Shown: piece after piece, positions 50,285-58,691 of the stretch
How positions within the stretch are numbered: the stretch's first letter is position 1
Layout of the letters: every line of letters starts with the position of its first letter
Assembly (NCBI RefSeq): GCF_003027925.1
Contig: NZ_PYPS01000033.1
Coordinates: forward strand, 27,878-91,877
Direction: 5' to 3'
DNA: 64,000 nt
DNA from: Micromonospora sp. RP3T
GTDB lineage: Bacteria > Actinomycetota > Actinomycetes > Mycobacteriales > Micromonosporaceae
The notes under the pieces: model-generated
Seen by the model: only the letters and a program-made list of their open reading frames with translations
Database searches by the model: none
What the model was told of the DNA's origin: nothing
Program-made: the position numbers and the translations under genes

Positions 50285-51598
50285 TCAGGGCGCCTGGGAG
50301 GCGACCACCACGGCGTCCGGCGGGGTGTCCGGCACGGTACGCGCGGCGAGCCGGCGGACCGCGGTGTTGAGCACGGCGATCAGCGGAACCGAGACCAGCG
50401 CGCCGGCGATGCCGGCCAGCACCACCCCGGCGGCGATGCCGATGATCACGGCGAGCGGGTGGATGGCCACCGCGCGGCCCATGATCAGCGGCTGGAGCAC
50501 GTGGCCCTCGATCTGCTGCACGCCGACCACCACGCCCAGGATGATCAGGGCGGTCACCGGGCCGCTGTCGACCAGCGCGACCAGCACGGCCACCACGCCG
50601 GAGAGGAACGCTCCGACGATCGGGATGAACGCGCCCAGGAAGACCAGCGCGGCCAGCGGGAACGCGAACGGGATGTCGAAGATGACCAGGAAGATGCCGA
50701 TGCCCACGGCGTCGATGAACGCGACAAGCACGGTGGCCCGCACGTACGCGCCGAGCGTCGCCCAGGACGCGCGCCCGGCGTCGTCGACCTTCCAGCGCGC
50801 GGCCACCGGCAGCAGCCGGACCAGGAACCGCCAGATGTTGTTGCCGTCGCGGAGGAAGAAGAACGTCGCGAAGAGCACCAGGACGGTGCCGGTGAGCACC
50901 TCGGCCAGCGTCGCGGCGGTGCTGAGCGCGCCGCTGGTGAACCGCTCGGTGTTGCCGTTGATCCAGGCCTGCGCCTCGTTGATGTAGCGGTCGAGCTGGC
51001 TGTCGGACAGGTGCAGCGGGCCGGTCTTGAGCCAGTCCTGGATCTGCCGGACGCCCTGCGAGGACTTCTCGCTCAGCTCCGGCACACCCTGGATGAACTC
51101 GTTGACCACGAGCGTGAGCGTGCCGATCACCGCGACCAGGCCGCCGACCAGCACCACGCCGGTCGCCAGCGAGCGGGGGAACCGGGCCTTCAGCAGCCAG
51201 CCGACCGCCGGGGCGAGCAGCGCCGAGAGCAGCAGCGCGACGGTCAGCGGGATGATCACGATGCTGATCGTGCCGACGATCCGGAGCAGGGCCCAGGTGA
51301 CGATGCCGATCACGATCAGCCGCCAGCACCAGGCGGCGGCGATGCGCAGCGCGTGCGGCACCTCGGTGTCGTCCCGGCTGACCGTCGAGGAGTGCATCGC
51401 GGCCGGCGGCGGGGCGCCCACCACGGTCGCCGACGGCGCCGCCACCGGACCGGGTGAGGTGGGCGTGGCCAGGCCCGCGCCCTCCGGCGTCAGGTCGTCC
51501 TCGTACCGGCGGGACCGGGCCGACTCACGGCCTGTCTCGTACGCGCGGCGGAGCCGTCCGCGCATCCGCTCGAAGCGGCTCAAGCGCACCTCCCGCAC
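50285..51598 (-). CDS. AI-2E family transporter-like membrane protein
   Basis: A 437-residue protein. A hydrophilic basic N-terminus (about residues 1-80) is followed by about eight membrane helices with the family pattern (FAFPLAALVFLGAFIPIVGA, HVLQPLIMGRAVAIHPLAVI). Members export small molecules or act as Na+/H+ exchangers; very few are tested. GTG 51598 is chosen with GGGTGGA upstream; ATG 51565 is an alternative. The gene is convergent with dinG. Confidence 0.9.
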   Translation of the reverse strand: MREVRLSRFERMRGRLRRAYETGRESARSRRYEDDLTPEGAGLATPTSPGPVAAPSATVVGAPPPAAMHSSTVSRDDTEVPHALRIAAAWCWRLIVIGIVTWALLRIVGTISIVIIPLTVALLLSALLAPAVGWLLKARFPRSLATGVVLVGGLVAVIGTLTLVVNEFIQGVPELSEKSSQGVRQIQDWLKTGPLHLSDSQLDRYINEAQAWINGNTERFTSGALSTAATLAEVLTGTVLVLFATFFFLRDGNNIWRFLVRLLPVAARWKVDDAGRASWATLGAYVRATVLVAFIDAVGIGIFLVIFDIPFAFPLAALVFLGAFIPIVGAFLSGVVAVLVALVDSGPVTALIILGVVVGVQQIEGHVLQPLIMGRAVAIHPLAVIIGIAAGVVLAGIAGALVSVPLIAVLNTAVRRLAARTVPDTPPDAVVVASQAP

Positions 51599-51738
51599 AG
51601 TTGGTCCACCCACGTCACAGGGGGGAACAGGATACGTCCGACCGCCCCACCCTAGGGCGGTCCCGCCACACATTGCCCCGCCGCCGCTCCCGGCAACCAC
51701 TACCGAAGCGGCCGATCGGCGCGCGGTAGCGTTTCGGT

Positions 51739-52086
51739 GTGACCGCCGACCAGAGTCTCGACGCCGGGCTGCCCATCCGCCTGCTGCACGATCGCGTGCT
51801 GGTGCGTACCGAGGGTGGTGAGGGGGAACGCCGCTCCACCGCCGGCATCGTGATCCCGGCGACCGCGGCGGTCGGCAAGCGGCTCGCCTGGGCCACGGCG
51901 GTCGGCGTGGGGCCGCACGTGCGCTCGATCGTCTCCGGGGACCGGGTGCTCTTCGACCCGGACGACCGATCCGAGGTCGAGCTGCACGGCCGGGCCTACG
52001 TGCTGCTGCGCGAGCGCGACGTGCACGCGGTGGCGGCGGAACGGGTGGAGGACAGCTCGACCGGCTCCACCGGGCTCTACCTCTAG
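51739..52086 (+). CDS. Stand-alone GroES-like co-chaperonin protein
   Basis: A 115-residue GroES-like beta-barrel. The fold is clear: LLHDRVLVRTEGGEGERRSTAGIVIP, then KRLAWATAVGVGPHVRSI and a DRVLFDPDDRSEVELHG core. The mobile loop (about residues 20-38) differs from classical GroES, and no groEL gene is nearby. It may be a paralogue with another partner. GTG 51739. The protein is slightly longer than GroES because of a C-terminal tail (SSTGSTGLYL). Confidence 0.85.
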   Translation: MTADQSLDAGLPIRLLHDRVLVRTEGGEGERRSTAGIVIPATAAVGKRLAWATAVGVGPHVRSIVSGDRVLFDPDDRSEVELHGRAYVLLRERDVHAVAAERVEDSSTGSTGLYL

Positions 52087-52167
52087 TCCACCGCCCCTCC
52101 CCCGGCGCCGTTTGCGGCGCTGCCCGGCGGGAAGCCCAGGCACCTCAGTGCGCCCTGGGGAGGGACC

Positions 52168-52335
52168 ATGCCGATCGTGATCAAGAGGATTCTCGCCTGG
52201 GGGTTCCTCGCGTTCCTGATCTACTTCATGGCGTTCCGGCCGGACGGCGCGGCGCAGCTGTTCCGGGGGATCGGGGCCGCGCTGATGGCCATCGCCCAGG
52301 GGCTCGGCGACTTCCTCACCGGCCTGATGGCCTGA
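52168..52335 (+). CDS. 55-residue small membrane-associated protein
   Basis: A 55-residue ORF. GGGGAGGG lies 6 bases before ATG 52168. Residues 8-22 (ILAWGFLAFLIYFMA) form one membrane helix, and the rest is a second, amphipathic or hydrophobic helix (IGAALMAIAQGLGDFLTGLM). The family is not recognised. It follows the GroES-like gene by 81 bases and ends just before the AbiE-like operator. Confidence 0.75.
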   Translation: MPIVIKRILAWGFLAFLIYFMAFRPDGAAQLFRGIGAALMAIAQGLGDFLTGLMA

Positions 52336-52343
52336 CCTCGACA

Positions 52344-52404
52344 AAGTTTGCCACGAAACGCCGACTTGCCAACCACTGGCAAACCCGGGTTCCGTGGCAA
52401 ACTT
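52344..52404. promoter_or_regulatory. 61-bp nested dyad operator upstream of the AbiE-like module
   Basis: AAGTTTGCCACG (52344-52355) is the exact complement of CGTGGCAAACTT (52393-52404). An inner pair, TTGCCA (52366-52371) and TGGCAA (52377-52382), shares the same centre at 52374. The unit TTTGCCA thus appears four times in mirrored pairs. It ends 5 bases before the start codon of the HTH protein, so binding there would block transcription or translation. Confidence 0.8.
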
Positions 52405-52409
52405 TTCAA

Positions 52410-53549
52410 ATGCATCAGCCAGAGGAGCGAATTCTGCTCAACAAGGCGTTCGCCACCTTGGCGGGTCTGATCGAAGGTGACGACATACGGTTGGTCCGGC
52501 AACAGGTCACCACTCACGACGCGCAGCGGGACGACGTCTGGCGGATCGAGGCACCGCACAGCTTCTGCGACGTCGCCGTGCAAGGGTACCGACGTTTCAC
52601 CCCCCGTCACGCGGACCAACTCGTCACTGGCGTCTCGCAACTGATGAGGGCCATGCGGGAGCAGCCCGTTCTCGTGGTTGCCCCCTGGCTCAGCCCACGG
52701 TCACGAGAGCTGCTCATCGAGCAGAAGATCAACTACCTGGACCTGACCGGCAACGTCTGGGTTCGACTTCGCCGCCCGATGGTGGTCATCCGTACCGCAG
52801 GCGCCGAGCGCGACCCTCAACCAACCGAACGGCCACCGGTCCAACTTCAGGGCAAGGGCGTCAATGCGTTGATCAGGGTTCTGGTAGATGTTCAGCCGCC
52901 GTATCGGATGGTCCAACTGGCCCGCGCCACCGGGCTGAGCCCCGGTTATGTGTCACGCACTCTGGAGGCCCTCGACGAGGAGCGACTGATCGACAGAGGA
53001 AAGAACCGCCTCGTGTTGAGCGTCGACTGGCAGGGCCTTCTCCGCCGCAGGGCAGAGCACTACTCACTGGTCAAGACCAATCACGCTCGCGGCTACCTCG
53101 CCAGGACCGGCCTCAGTGCTTTCACCCGTACGCTCACGGTCGATCAGCGCACCGATCCACCCTCCCACACCGACGCCATTTACCAAAAATTCCGGAAGCA
53201 GCAGGAAGATCAGGCCCTCGTCACCGGCTCCTTCGCAGCACGGGAATACGTACGGATAGCAGCCCCCGCGCAACTGGCCCTGTACGTGCCCGACCCGGAA
53301 CAGTTCGCTGACCGCCACGGGCTCATGCAGACCGACCGGGGGGCAAACGTACTGCTCATGACGGCAGCAGATCCTTCGCAGCTGCAGCGGGTGAGGCTTG
53401 TCGACGGACTCTTCCATGTGGGCATTTCTCAACTGGCGCAAGATTGTCTCGCCGGCAACGGTCGACTCCCGGAGGAAGGGGACGCGCTGATCGGCTGGAT
53501 GACCGAGAACGTCGCGGCGTGGCGCCGACGCGCCCTGGAAGAATACTGA
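52410..53549 (+). CDS. AbiEi-like antitoxin/regulator with internal winged helix
   Basis: A 379-residue protein. Residues 1-120 form an endonuclease-like alpha/beta domain with PWLSPRSRELLIEQKINYLD and NVWVRLRRPMVV. A winged HTH follows at about 155-205 (MVQLARATGLSPGYVSRTLEAL), then a C-terminal domain (about 215-379). AbiEi-type antitoxins have a winged helix and autoregulate; the 61-bp dyad 5 bases before ATG 52410 supports this. The gene is visibly less GC-rich than its neighbours, suggesting transfer. The partner nucleotidyltransferase gene follows after 23 bases. Confidence 0.8.
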   Translation: MHQPEERILLNKAFATLAGLIEGDDIRLVRQQVTTHDAQRDDVWRIEAPHSFCDVAVQGYRRFTPRHADQLVTGVSQLMRAMREQPVLVVAPWLSPRSRELLIEQKINYLDLTGNVWVRLRRPMVVIRTAGAERDPQPTERPPVQLQGKGVNALIRVLVDVQPPYRMVQLARATGLSPGYVSRTLEALDEERLIDRGKNRLVLSVDWQGLLRRRAEHYSLVKTNHARGYLARTGLSAFTRTLTVDQRTDPPSHTDAIYQKFRKQQEDQALVTGSFAAREYVRIAAPAQLALYVPDPEQFADRHGLMQTDRGANVLLMTAADPSQLQRVRLVDGLFHVGISQLAQDCLAGNGRLPEEGDALIGWMTENVAAWRRRALEEY

Positions 53550-53572
53550 GTAACCTACGCGTCGTGCCCGCA

Positions 53573-54436
53573 ATGGATCTCGATCCCTTGTACATCGCCG
53601 CTCGCCGTGTCCTGCTCGACGCACTTTTCGCGTTGGACGAACACCGTTCCGCTCTGGTGCTGGTTGGCGCTCAAGCCGTCTACTTGAGGGCTGGCGATGC
53701 CGATCTGGAAGCCGTAGCTCCGTTCACAACGGACGCCGACCTCGGGATTGACGCAGCCAAACTTGGCAGCGATCCGGACATCGCCCGTGCCATGACGACG
53801 GCCGGCTTCACCCTGAAGATCAAATCTGCGAACAACGGAATAGAGCCGGGTAGCTGGCTGGCCAGTACGGAGGTTGACGGGGACCTGATAGCCGTCGAGG
53901 TCGATCTGATGGTTCCCGAGATGCTCGCGGCCAACCATGGCAAGCGGGACGCTCGCCTGCCGGAACACAGCAAGAATGCTGCTCGATGGGCACCCGGTCT
54001 GGAAGCTGCGGTAATGGACAACGACGAGATGTTGATCGAGAGCCTCGAGCCGCTTAACGATCGACGCCGTGTCGCTCTTCGAGTAGCCGGCTCAGCAGCG
54101 CTGTTCATCGCCAAAGCGCACAAGCTCGGCGAGCGGGTCGCGTCGGGGCGTCAGGCACGGATAAAGGCCAAGGACGCCGGCGACGTCCTCAGGCTCATGC
54201 GCGGTCCGACTGGGCCGCAGGAGATCGGCAAACGGCTCAGGGAGTTGAGCCGGGACGCCATGTGCCGAGCAAGCGTTCAGGCAGGCATCCGCCACTTGGA
54301 ACAGCTCTTTGCGACGCCGTACGCCACCGGTGTCGAACTAGCCGTGAACAACCTCGCGAGCGCCGTGGTCGAAGAGGAGATCCGTACGCTGATGCCGGCT
54401 TTCACCGGCCTCATGCTGGAAACGTACCGCGGCTGA
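53573..54436 (+). CDS. AbiEii-like nucleotidyltransferase toxin
   Basis: A 287-residue protein of the nucleotidyltransferase superfamily. VLVGAQAVYLRAG near residues 25-37 corresponds to the hG[GA]xA motif, and FTTDADLGID near 51-60 supplies the catalytic acidic pair in TDADL. A DVLRL helix and MCRASVQAGIRHLEQLF follow. AbiEii toxins transfer nucleotides to target RNA or proteins. GTG 53564 is an alternative start. Coupled to the AbiEi-like gene and similarly lower in GC. The pair looks like a type IV toxin-antitoxin or phage-abortive system. Confidence 0.8.
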   Translation: MDLDPLYIAARRVLLDALFALDEHRSALVLVGAQAVYLRAGDADLEAVAPFTTDADLGIDAAKLGSDPDIARAMTTAGFTLKIKSANNGIEPGSWLASTEVDGDLIAVEVDLMVPEMLAANHGKRDARLPEHSKNAARWAPGLEAAVMDNDEMLIESLEPLNDRRRVALRVAGSAALFIAKAHKLGERVASGRQARIKAKDAGDVLRLMRGPTGPQEIGKRLRELSRDAMCRASVQAGIRHLEQLFATPYATGVELAVNNLASAVVEEEIRTLMPAFTGLMLETYRG

Positions 54437-54456
54437 CGCCTCGCCGGTGGCCCGGC

Positions 54457-55872
54457 TCAGGTGTGTGGAGGCCAGGGCGCGGAGAGACGTGAGTCATGCC
54501 AGCCGGGCGGGGGCGGCGGGGCCAGCACCACCGGGATCGGCACCACCGGCTCGTCCGGCGCCTCGACGGCCCGCCGGGAACCGTCCGGGAACCGCAGGTG
54601 GTAGCGCTGCCCGTCCCAGACCCCGACCGGCGCCTGCGGATCACGACCGACGAAGAACGACCGGTACGCGGCGATCGCGTCCAGCAGCTCCCGTTCCTCC
54701 CGTGCCGTCCGGTCCCGCTCAGCGGGCTTGCGGTCCAGCCCTCGGCGCATCCCGTCGCGCAGCAGCGCCAGCCGGGTCGCGGCGAACTGGTAGCCGCGCA
54801 TCGCCTTCACGCCGCCGTCGCCGGCCACCCGCCGGGCCCAGGTGCGGGCCGCGTGCCGCCGGCCCAGGCTGCCCAGCGCCGCCACCTCGGGCGGGGTGAG
54901 CCAACCGGCCCGGACGTAGTCGGGCAGCGTGCGCTCGGTGAGCCGGCCCTCCCAGGCCCGCAGCCAGACGGCCAGCCCCACCATGCCGAAGAAGATGGGC
55001 ACCATCACGCCGAGGTAGCCGTAGAGCACGATCACCTGCTGCCCGGTGGCCTGGGCCAGTGACGGCAGCAGGTTCCAGGTGCCGTGCAGCATCATGGCCA
55101 GCAGCAGGCCGGCGAGCGGGGCGAGGATCCGCACCCGCCGGTCGGCGGTCCGCGCGGCGACGCCCAGCCCGACGCCGGTCATCGAGGTGAACAGCGGGTG
55201 GGCGAAGCCGAAGAGCAGGATCCGCACGATGAAGATCGCGATGACCTGCTGCGCGCCGGTGGCCGGGCCGTACTCCTCCACGCCGGTGCGGTAGCCGTAC
55301 CCGCCCAGGTAGAGGATGTTCTCGACCATGGCGAAGCCGACCGCGGAGAGCCCGCAGTAGACCAGCCCGTCGGTGATTCCGGAGAACTCCCGGCGCCGGA
55401 AGATCAGCAGCAGGATCGGGCCGGCCGCCTTGGTCAGCTCCTCGATGAACGGCGCGACGAGCACGGCGGTCAGCGCGGCGGGCAGCCCACGGTCCTCGAA
55501 CAGTCGCGCGCCGGTCTCGTTGACCAGCAGCGAGATGGCGGTGGAGACGAACGCGCCCCAGGCGAAGCAGAAGATCAGGTATTTCAGCGGCTCGGGTTCG
55601 TAACGGTCGAGCCAGAGGAAGCACGACACCAGCACCGGCACCGGCAGGATCGCCGCGATCACGCCGACCAGCAGCGCCTCCGCGCCCAGGCTCTCGCCCA
55701 GCGTGAAGACCATGAACAGCGCGCCGGCCGCGATCAGCAGCACCACCGCGGCCAGCGCCAGGAAGCGCCGCCAGCCGAGCCGGCGCAGCGGCATGCGCGG
55801 CGTCGACGCCCCGGGCGGCGGGACGGCGGGCGCGGGCGGCGGCGGTGCTCCGCCGGGCGGGGTGACGGCCAT
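54457..55872 (-). CDS. PrsW-family intramembrane metalloprotease
   Basis: A 471-residue membrane protein. Its N-terminus is Pro/Gly-rich, and eight or so helices follow. Three catalytic motifs can be seen: EELTK (EExxK) in FIEELTKAAGP near residue 152, FAHPLFTSMTG near 222-232 and HGTWN near 263-267. PrsW enzymes cleave membrane proteins such as anti-sigma factors. The C-terminal third is a soluble region of unknown role with a WDGQRYHLRFPDGSR segment. Start ATG 55872. Confidence 0.9.
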   Translation of the reverse strand: MAVTPPGGAPPPPAPAVPPPGASTPRMPLRRLGWRRFLALAAVVLLIAAGALFMVFTLGESLGAEALLVGVIAAILPVPVLVSCFLWLDRYEPEPLKYLIFCFAWGAFVSTAISLLVNETGARLFEDRGLPAALTAVLVAPFIEELTKAAGPILLLIFRRREFSGITDGLVYCGLSAVGFAMVENILYLGGYGYRTGVEEYGPATGAQQVIAIFIVRILLFGFAHPLFTSMTGVGLGVAARTADRRVRILAPLAGLLLAMMLHGTWNLLPSLAQATGQQVIVLYGYLGVMVPIFFGMVGLAVWLRAWEGRLTERTLPDYVRAGWLTPPEVAALGSLGRRHAARTWARRVAGDGGVKAMRGYQFAATRLALLRDGMRRGLDRKPAERDRTAREERELLDAIAAYRSFFVGRDPQAPVGVWDGQRYHLRFPDGSRRAVEAPDEPVVPIPVVLAPPPPPGWHDSRLSAPWPPHT

Positions 55873-55923
55873 GCGGTCAGCGTAGCCACCCGCGCCCCAC
55901 TGGTCCGGCCGCATCGTGACGGC

Positions 55924-55929
55924 TATGCT
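55924..55929 (+). promoter_or_regulatory. -10 element of the riboswitch transcript
   Basis: TATGCT lies 8 bases before the aptamer start at 55938, so transcription would begin at about 55936. The -35 region is not convincing. Confidence 0.45.
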
Positions 55930-55937
55930 GCCGGGCA

Positions 55938-56048
55938 GGTCACGAGCGCCAGCGTCAAGCCCCGGCTTGCTGGCCGGCAACCCTCGTCGAGTTCGCGGTG
56001 GGGTGCCCCGGGTGATGACCGGGCCCAGCGCCGCGTCGCGTGCTGGGC
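55938..56048 (+). ncRNA. SAM-IV-type riboswitch aptamer
   Basis: The region begins GGTCACGAGCGCCAGCGTCA and continues with GCCCCGGCTTGCTGGCCGGC, AACCCTCGTCGAG, GCGGTGGGGTGCCCCGGG and TGATGACC. P1 pairs GGTCA (55938-55942) with TGACC (56016-56020). The core AGCGTCAAGC/GCTTGCTGG and the CCGGCAACCC are typical of SAM-IV. An extra hairpin GCCCAGC...GCTGGGC follows at 56024-56047. It senses S-adenosylmethionine. It lies 55 bases before an aminotransferase gene. Confidence 0.9.
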
Positions 56049-56055
56049 AAGCGCG

Positions 56056-56096
56056 GACCCCGTCCCGGCACCCCGGGGTCCCCGGTTAACCGGAGG
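56056..56096 (+). promoter_or_regulatory. Expression platform with sequestered ribosome site
   Basis: GGACCCCG and CGGGGTCC form a hairpin (about 56056-56081). Then CCGGTTAACCGG (56083-56094) can fold across the GGAGG ribosome site at 56092-56096. The ATG is at 56104. Translation control by SAM is likely (inference from layout). Confidence 0.55.
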
Positions 56097-56103
56097 CTCT
56101 GCC

Positions 56104-57375
56104 ATGACCGTCACCCTCGTACCCGCTCTCCCCACGCTGCCCGTTCCGGTCCGGCCGGACCCGCTCGGCGTGCTCGGCGTACCGGGAGAGATCAACCTGG
56201 ACCACGCCGCCAGCGCGCCGTGCGCGCGGGCCGCGGCCGACGCGGTGGCCGAGCTGCTGCCCTGGTACGCGAGCGTGCACCGCGGCGCGGGCGCGCTGTC
56301 CCGGCGCTGCACGCTGGCCTACGAGCGGGCCCGGCAGACCGTGGCGGACTTCGTCGGCGCGCGTCCCACCGATCACGTGATCTTCACCCGGAACACCACG
56401 GACGCGGTGAACCTGCTGGCTCGGGCGCTGCCGGCCGGCACCACCGTGGTCACGTTCGGCGGGGAGCACCACGCGAACCTGCTCCCCTGGCCGCGCGGCT
56501 CGGTCCGGCTGCCGGTGCCGGACAGCCCGGCCGGCGCGGTCCGGTCGCTGAGCCTGGCGCTGGCCGAGCTGGCCCGCGACGCCCGGCCCGGCCGGCCGGT
56601 GCTGGTCGCGGTGACCGGCGCCAGCAACGTCACCGGCGAGTGCTGGCCGGTCGCCGAGCTGGCCCGGGTGGCCCACCGGTACGGCGCGCGCATCCTGGTC
56701 GACGCCGCGCAGCTCGCCCCGCACGCCCCGGTCGACGTGGCCACGCTGGACGTGGACTACCTGGCGCTCTCCGGCCACAAGCTGTACGCCCCGTTCGGCG
56801 CCGGCGTGCTGGTCGGGCGCGCGGACTGGTTGGACGCCGCCGCGCCGTACCTGGCCGGCGGCGGGGCCACCGGTCACGTCGGCGCGGCCACCCACGAGGT
56901 GCGGTGGGTGACCGGCCCGGCCCGGCACGAGGGCGGCACGCCGAACCTGCTCGGCGCGGTGGCGCTGGCGGCGGTCTGCGCGGCGTTCACGGCGGCGGAC
57001 CGGACCGCGCTGCACGCCCGGGAGCAGGCGCTGCTGGCCCGGCTGCGGTCCGGCCTGGCCGCGCTGCCGGACGTGGTGGAGCTACGCACGTTCGGCCCGG
57101 ACGCGCCCCGGGTGGGCATCGTCAGCTTCGTGGTCGCCGGGTGGGACTCCGCCGAGGTGGCCGCGCACCTGGCGGCCCGGCACCGGATCGGCGTACGGGA
57201 CGGCCTGTTCTGCGCCCATCCGCTGACCCGCCGCCTGCTGACCGAGGCCGCCGCCCGCTCGGCCCGCACCGACCTGCCGCCCACCGCGCTGCGCGCGAGC
57301 CTCGGCCTGGGCACCACCGCCCACGAGATCGACACCCTCCTGACCGCGCTGGCCGCCCTGGCCCGCCCCCGCTGA
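56104..57375 (+). CDS. Class V aminotransferase, cysteine desulfurase-like
   Basis: A 423-residue PLP enzyme of the SufS/Csd fold. The PLP lysine is in SGHKLYAPFG near residues 225-234. HHAN near 123-126 and DAAQLAPH near 200-207 are the conserved cofactor contacts. A Cys lies in FCAHPLTRRLL near 370-380, and PTALRASLG follows. It may desulfurate cysteine or act on a methionine-cycle intermediate. SAM-riboswitch control links it to sulfur metabolism. ATG 56104. Confidence 0.88.
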   Translation: MTVTLVPALPTLPVPVRPDPLGVLGVPGEINLDHAASAPCARAAADAVAELLPWYASVHRGAGALSRRCTLAYERARQTVADFVGARPTDHVIFTRNTTDAVNLLARALPAGTTVVTFGGEHHANLLPWPRGSVRLPVPDSPAGAVRSLSLALAELARDARPGRPVLVAVTGASNVTGECWPVAELARVAHRYGARILVDAAQLAPHAPVDVATLDVDYLALSGHKLYAPFGAGVLVGRADWLDAAAPYLAGGGATGHVGAATHEVRWVTGPARHEGGTPNLLGAVALAAVCAAFTAADRTALHAREQALLARLRSGLAALPDVVELRTFGPDAPRVGIVSFVVAGWDSAEVAAHLAARHRIGVRDGLFCAHPLTRRLLTEAAARSARTDLPPTALRASLGLGTTAHEIDTLLTALAALARPR

Positions 57376-57389
57376 CCCCGGGGGTGGGG

Positions 57390-58622
57390 TCAGCCGACCG
57401 GCGGGGCGGTGGGGGACGCGTCGGCGGGCTGGTCCTTTCCGTGGAACGCCTGCCGGACCAGGCGGTTCGCCTCCTCCTGGTCGATGCCGGACGCCACCAT
57501 CAGGTCGCTGGCGGCGGTCCGCACCTGGGCGATCACCACGCTGCCGGAGAAGCCGACCCCCTCGGCGTACGCGCGGCTGGCCTCGCTGACCGCCCGCAGC
57601 GCCCGCTCCCGGGCCTGTTCCGGCTCCTCGCCGACGGCGAACTCGTGCCGGAGCAGGCGTACCGACTCGGCGAGGTGGGCGACGGAGTCCGGCATCGGCT
57701 CGGGGATCGACTCCTCGTCCTCGATCATCGTGACCGCGCGGCGGATCAGCGTGCCGCTGTTGCGCATCGCCCGGTCGATCGGCTCGGCCGCCTCCGCGTA
57801 GTGGGTCAGCTCGCTGCGCCGGTGCCAGCGGGCCGGCGAGATGGTGATGGTCTCCTTCGCACCCTCGATCGCCTCGCTGAGCGCGGCCAGTTCCTCCTTG
57901 TTCTCCCGGAGCCGGAACAGCGCCCGCTGGGCCGCGCCCCGGTCCCGGTTGCGCAGCGCCTCGGCGCACGCGTCGAGCTGCTCGGCGAGCAGGTCCAGCG
58001 CCGGCCGGGCGGCCCGGTTGATCACCCGGAGCGGGTTGAGCGGCAGCAGGACGGCGGTCACCAGCAGCGCGATGCTGCCCCCGAGGAAGGCGTCGACGAA
58101 GCGCGGCAACTCCAGGTTCTGGGTGGACGGGCTGAGCGTCACGATCAGCACCGCGGTGGCCGCCGCCTGGATCACGATGGCCACGCTCGCCCCGGCGAAG
58201 ATGGTCAGCAGGATCGCCGAGGTCACCACCAGCGCGAGCTGCCAGGCGCCGGTGCCGAGGAAGTAGATCAGCACGTCGCCGACGAGGACGCCGACCGCCA
58301 CCCCGATGATCAGCTCGACGGTACGCCGGAAGCGCTGCCCCACCGAGGCGGCGAGCGTGCCCACCGCGGAGATCGGGGCGAACACCGGCTGCGGGTTGTG
58401 CAGCAGCCGGTGCGAGACCAGGTACGCCAGTCCGGCCGCGAGCCCCGCCTGCAACGCCAGGCCGAACGCGGTCCGGACCCGGTGCAGCCGATCGTGCAGC
58501 GTGGCCTTGCTCCGGTCGCGCAGCTCGTCCATGGCGGCGGCGATCCGTGGCCCGTCGAGGTCGCCCAGCCCTTCGCGCGACGTCATGCGCCGCAGGAACG
58601 GCGGTCGTCGGTCCCGGGCCAT
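57390..58622 (-). CDS. FUSC-family membrane protein (aromatic acid exporter-like)
   Basis: A 410-residue protein. Six membrane helices are at about residues 48-215 (ISAVGTLAASVGQRFRRT and VLIYFLGTGAWQLALV). A large helical cytoplasmic domain follows (about 220-400). FUSC members export aromatic acids or other anions. ATG 58622 is chosen; ATG 58585 is an alternative. Convergent with the aminotransferase gene (14-base gap), divergent from the HD gene. Confidence 0.85.
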   Translation of the reverse strand: MARDRRPPFLRRMTSREGLGDLDGPRIAAAMDELRDRSKATLHDRLHRVRTAFGLALQAGLAAGLAYLVSHRLLHNPQPVFAPISAVGTLAASVGQRFRRTVELIIGVAVGVLVGDVLIYFLGTGAWQLALVVTSAILLTIFAGASVAIVIQAAATAVLIVTLSPSTQNLELPRFVDAFLGGSIALLVTAVLLPLNPLRVINRAARPALDLLAEQLDACAEALRNRDRGAAQRALFRLRENKEELAALSEAIEGAKETITISPARWHRRSELTHYAEAAEPIDRAMRNSGTLIRRAVTMIEDEESIPEPMPDSVAHLAESVRLLRHEFAVGEEPEQARERALRAVSEASRAYAEGVGFSGSVVIAQVRTAASDLMVASGIDQEEANRLVRQAFHGKDQPADASPTAPPVG

Positions 58623-58691
58623 GGCGGGTACTACCCGTCCCGACCCCGGTGAATCCTCGCCCCGCCGACGGAGTGGGGCAGACTGCACCGG

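Noticed and set aside
47985..51329. 1114-residue open frame on the minus strand
   Set aside because: It lies antisense to dinG, is Arg/Ala-rich without hydrophobic cores or motifs, and its frame is explained by GC bias. The AI-2E gene lies in another frame over part of it.
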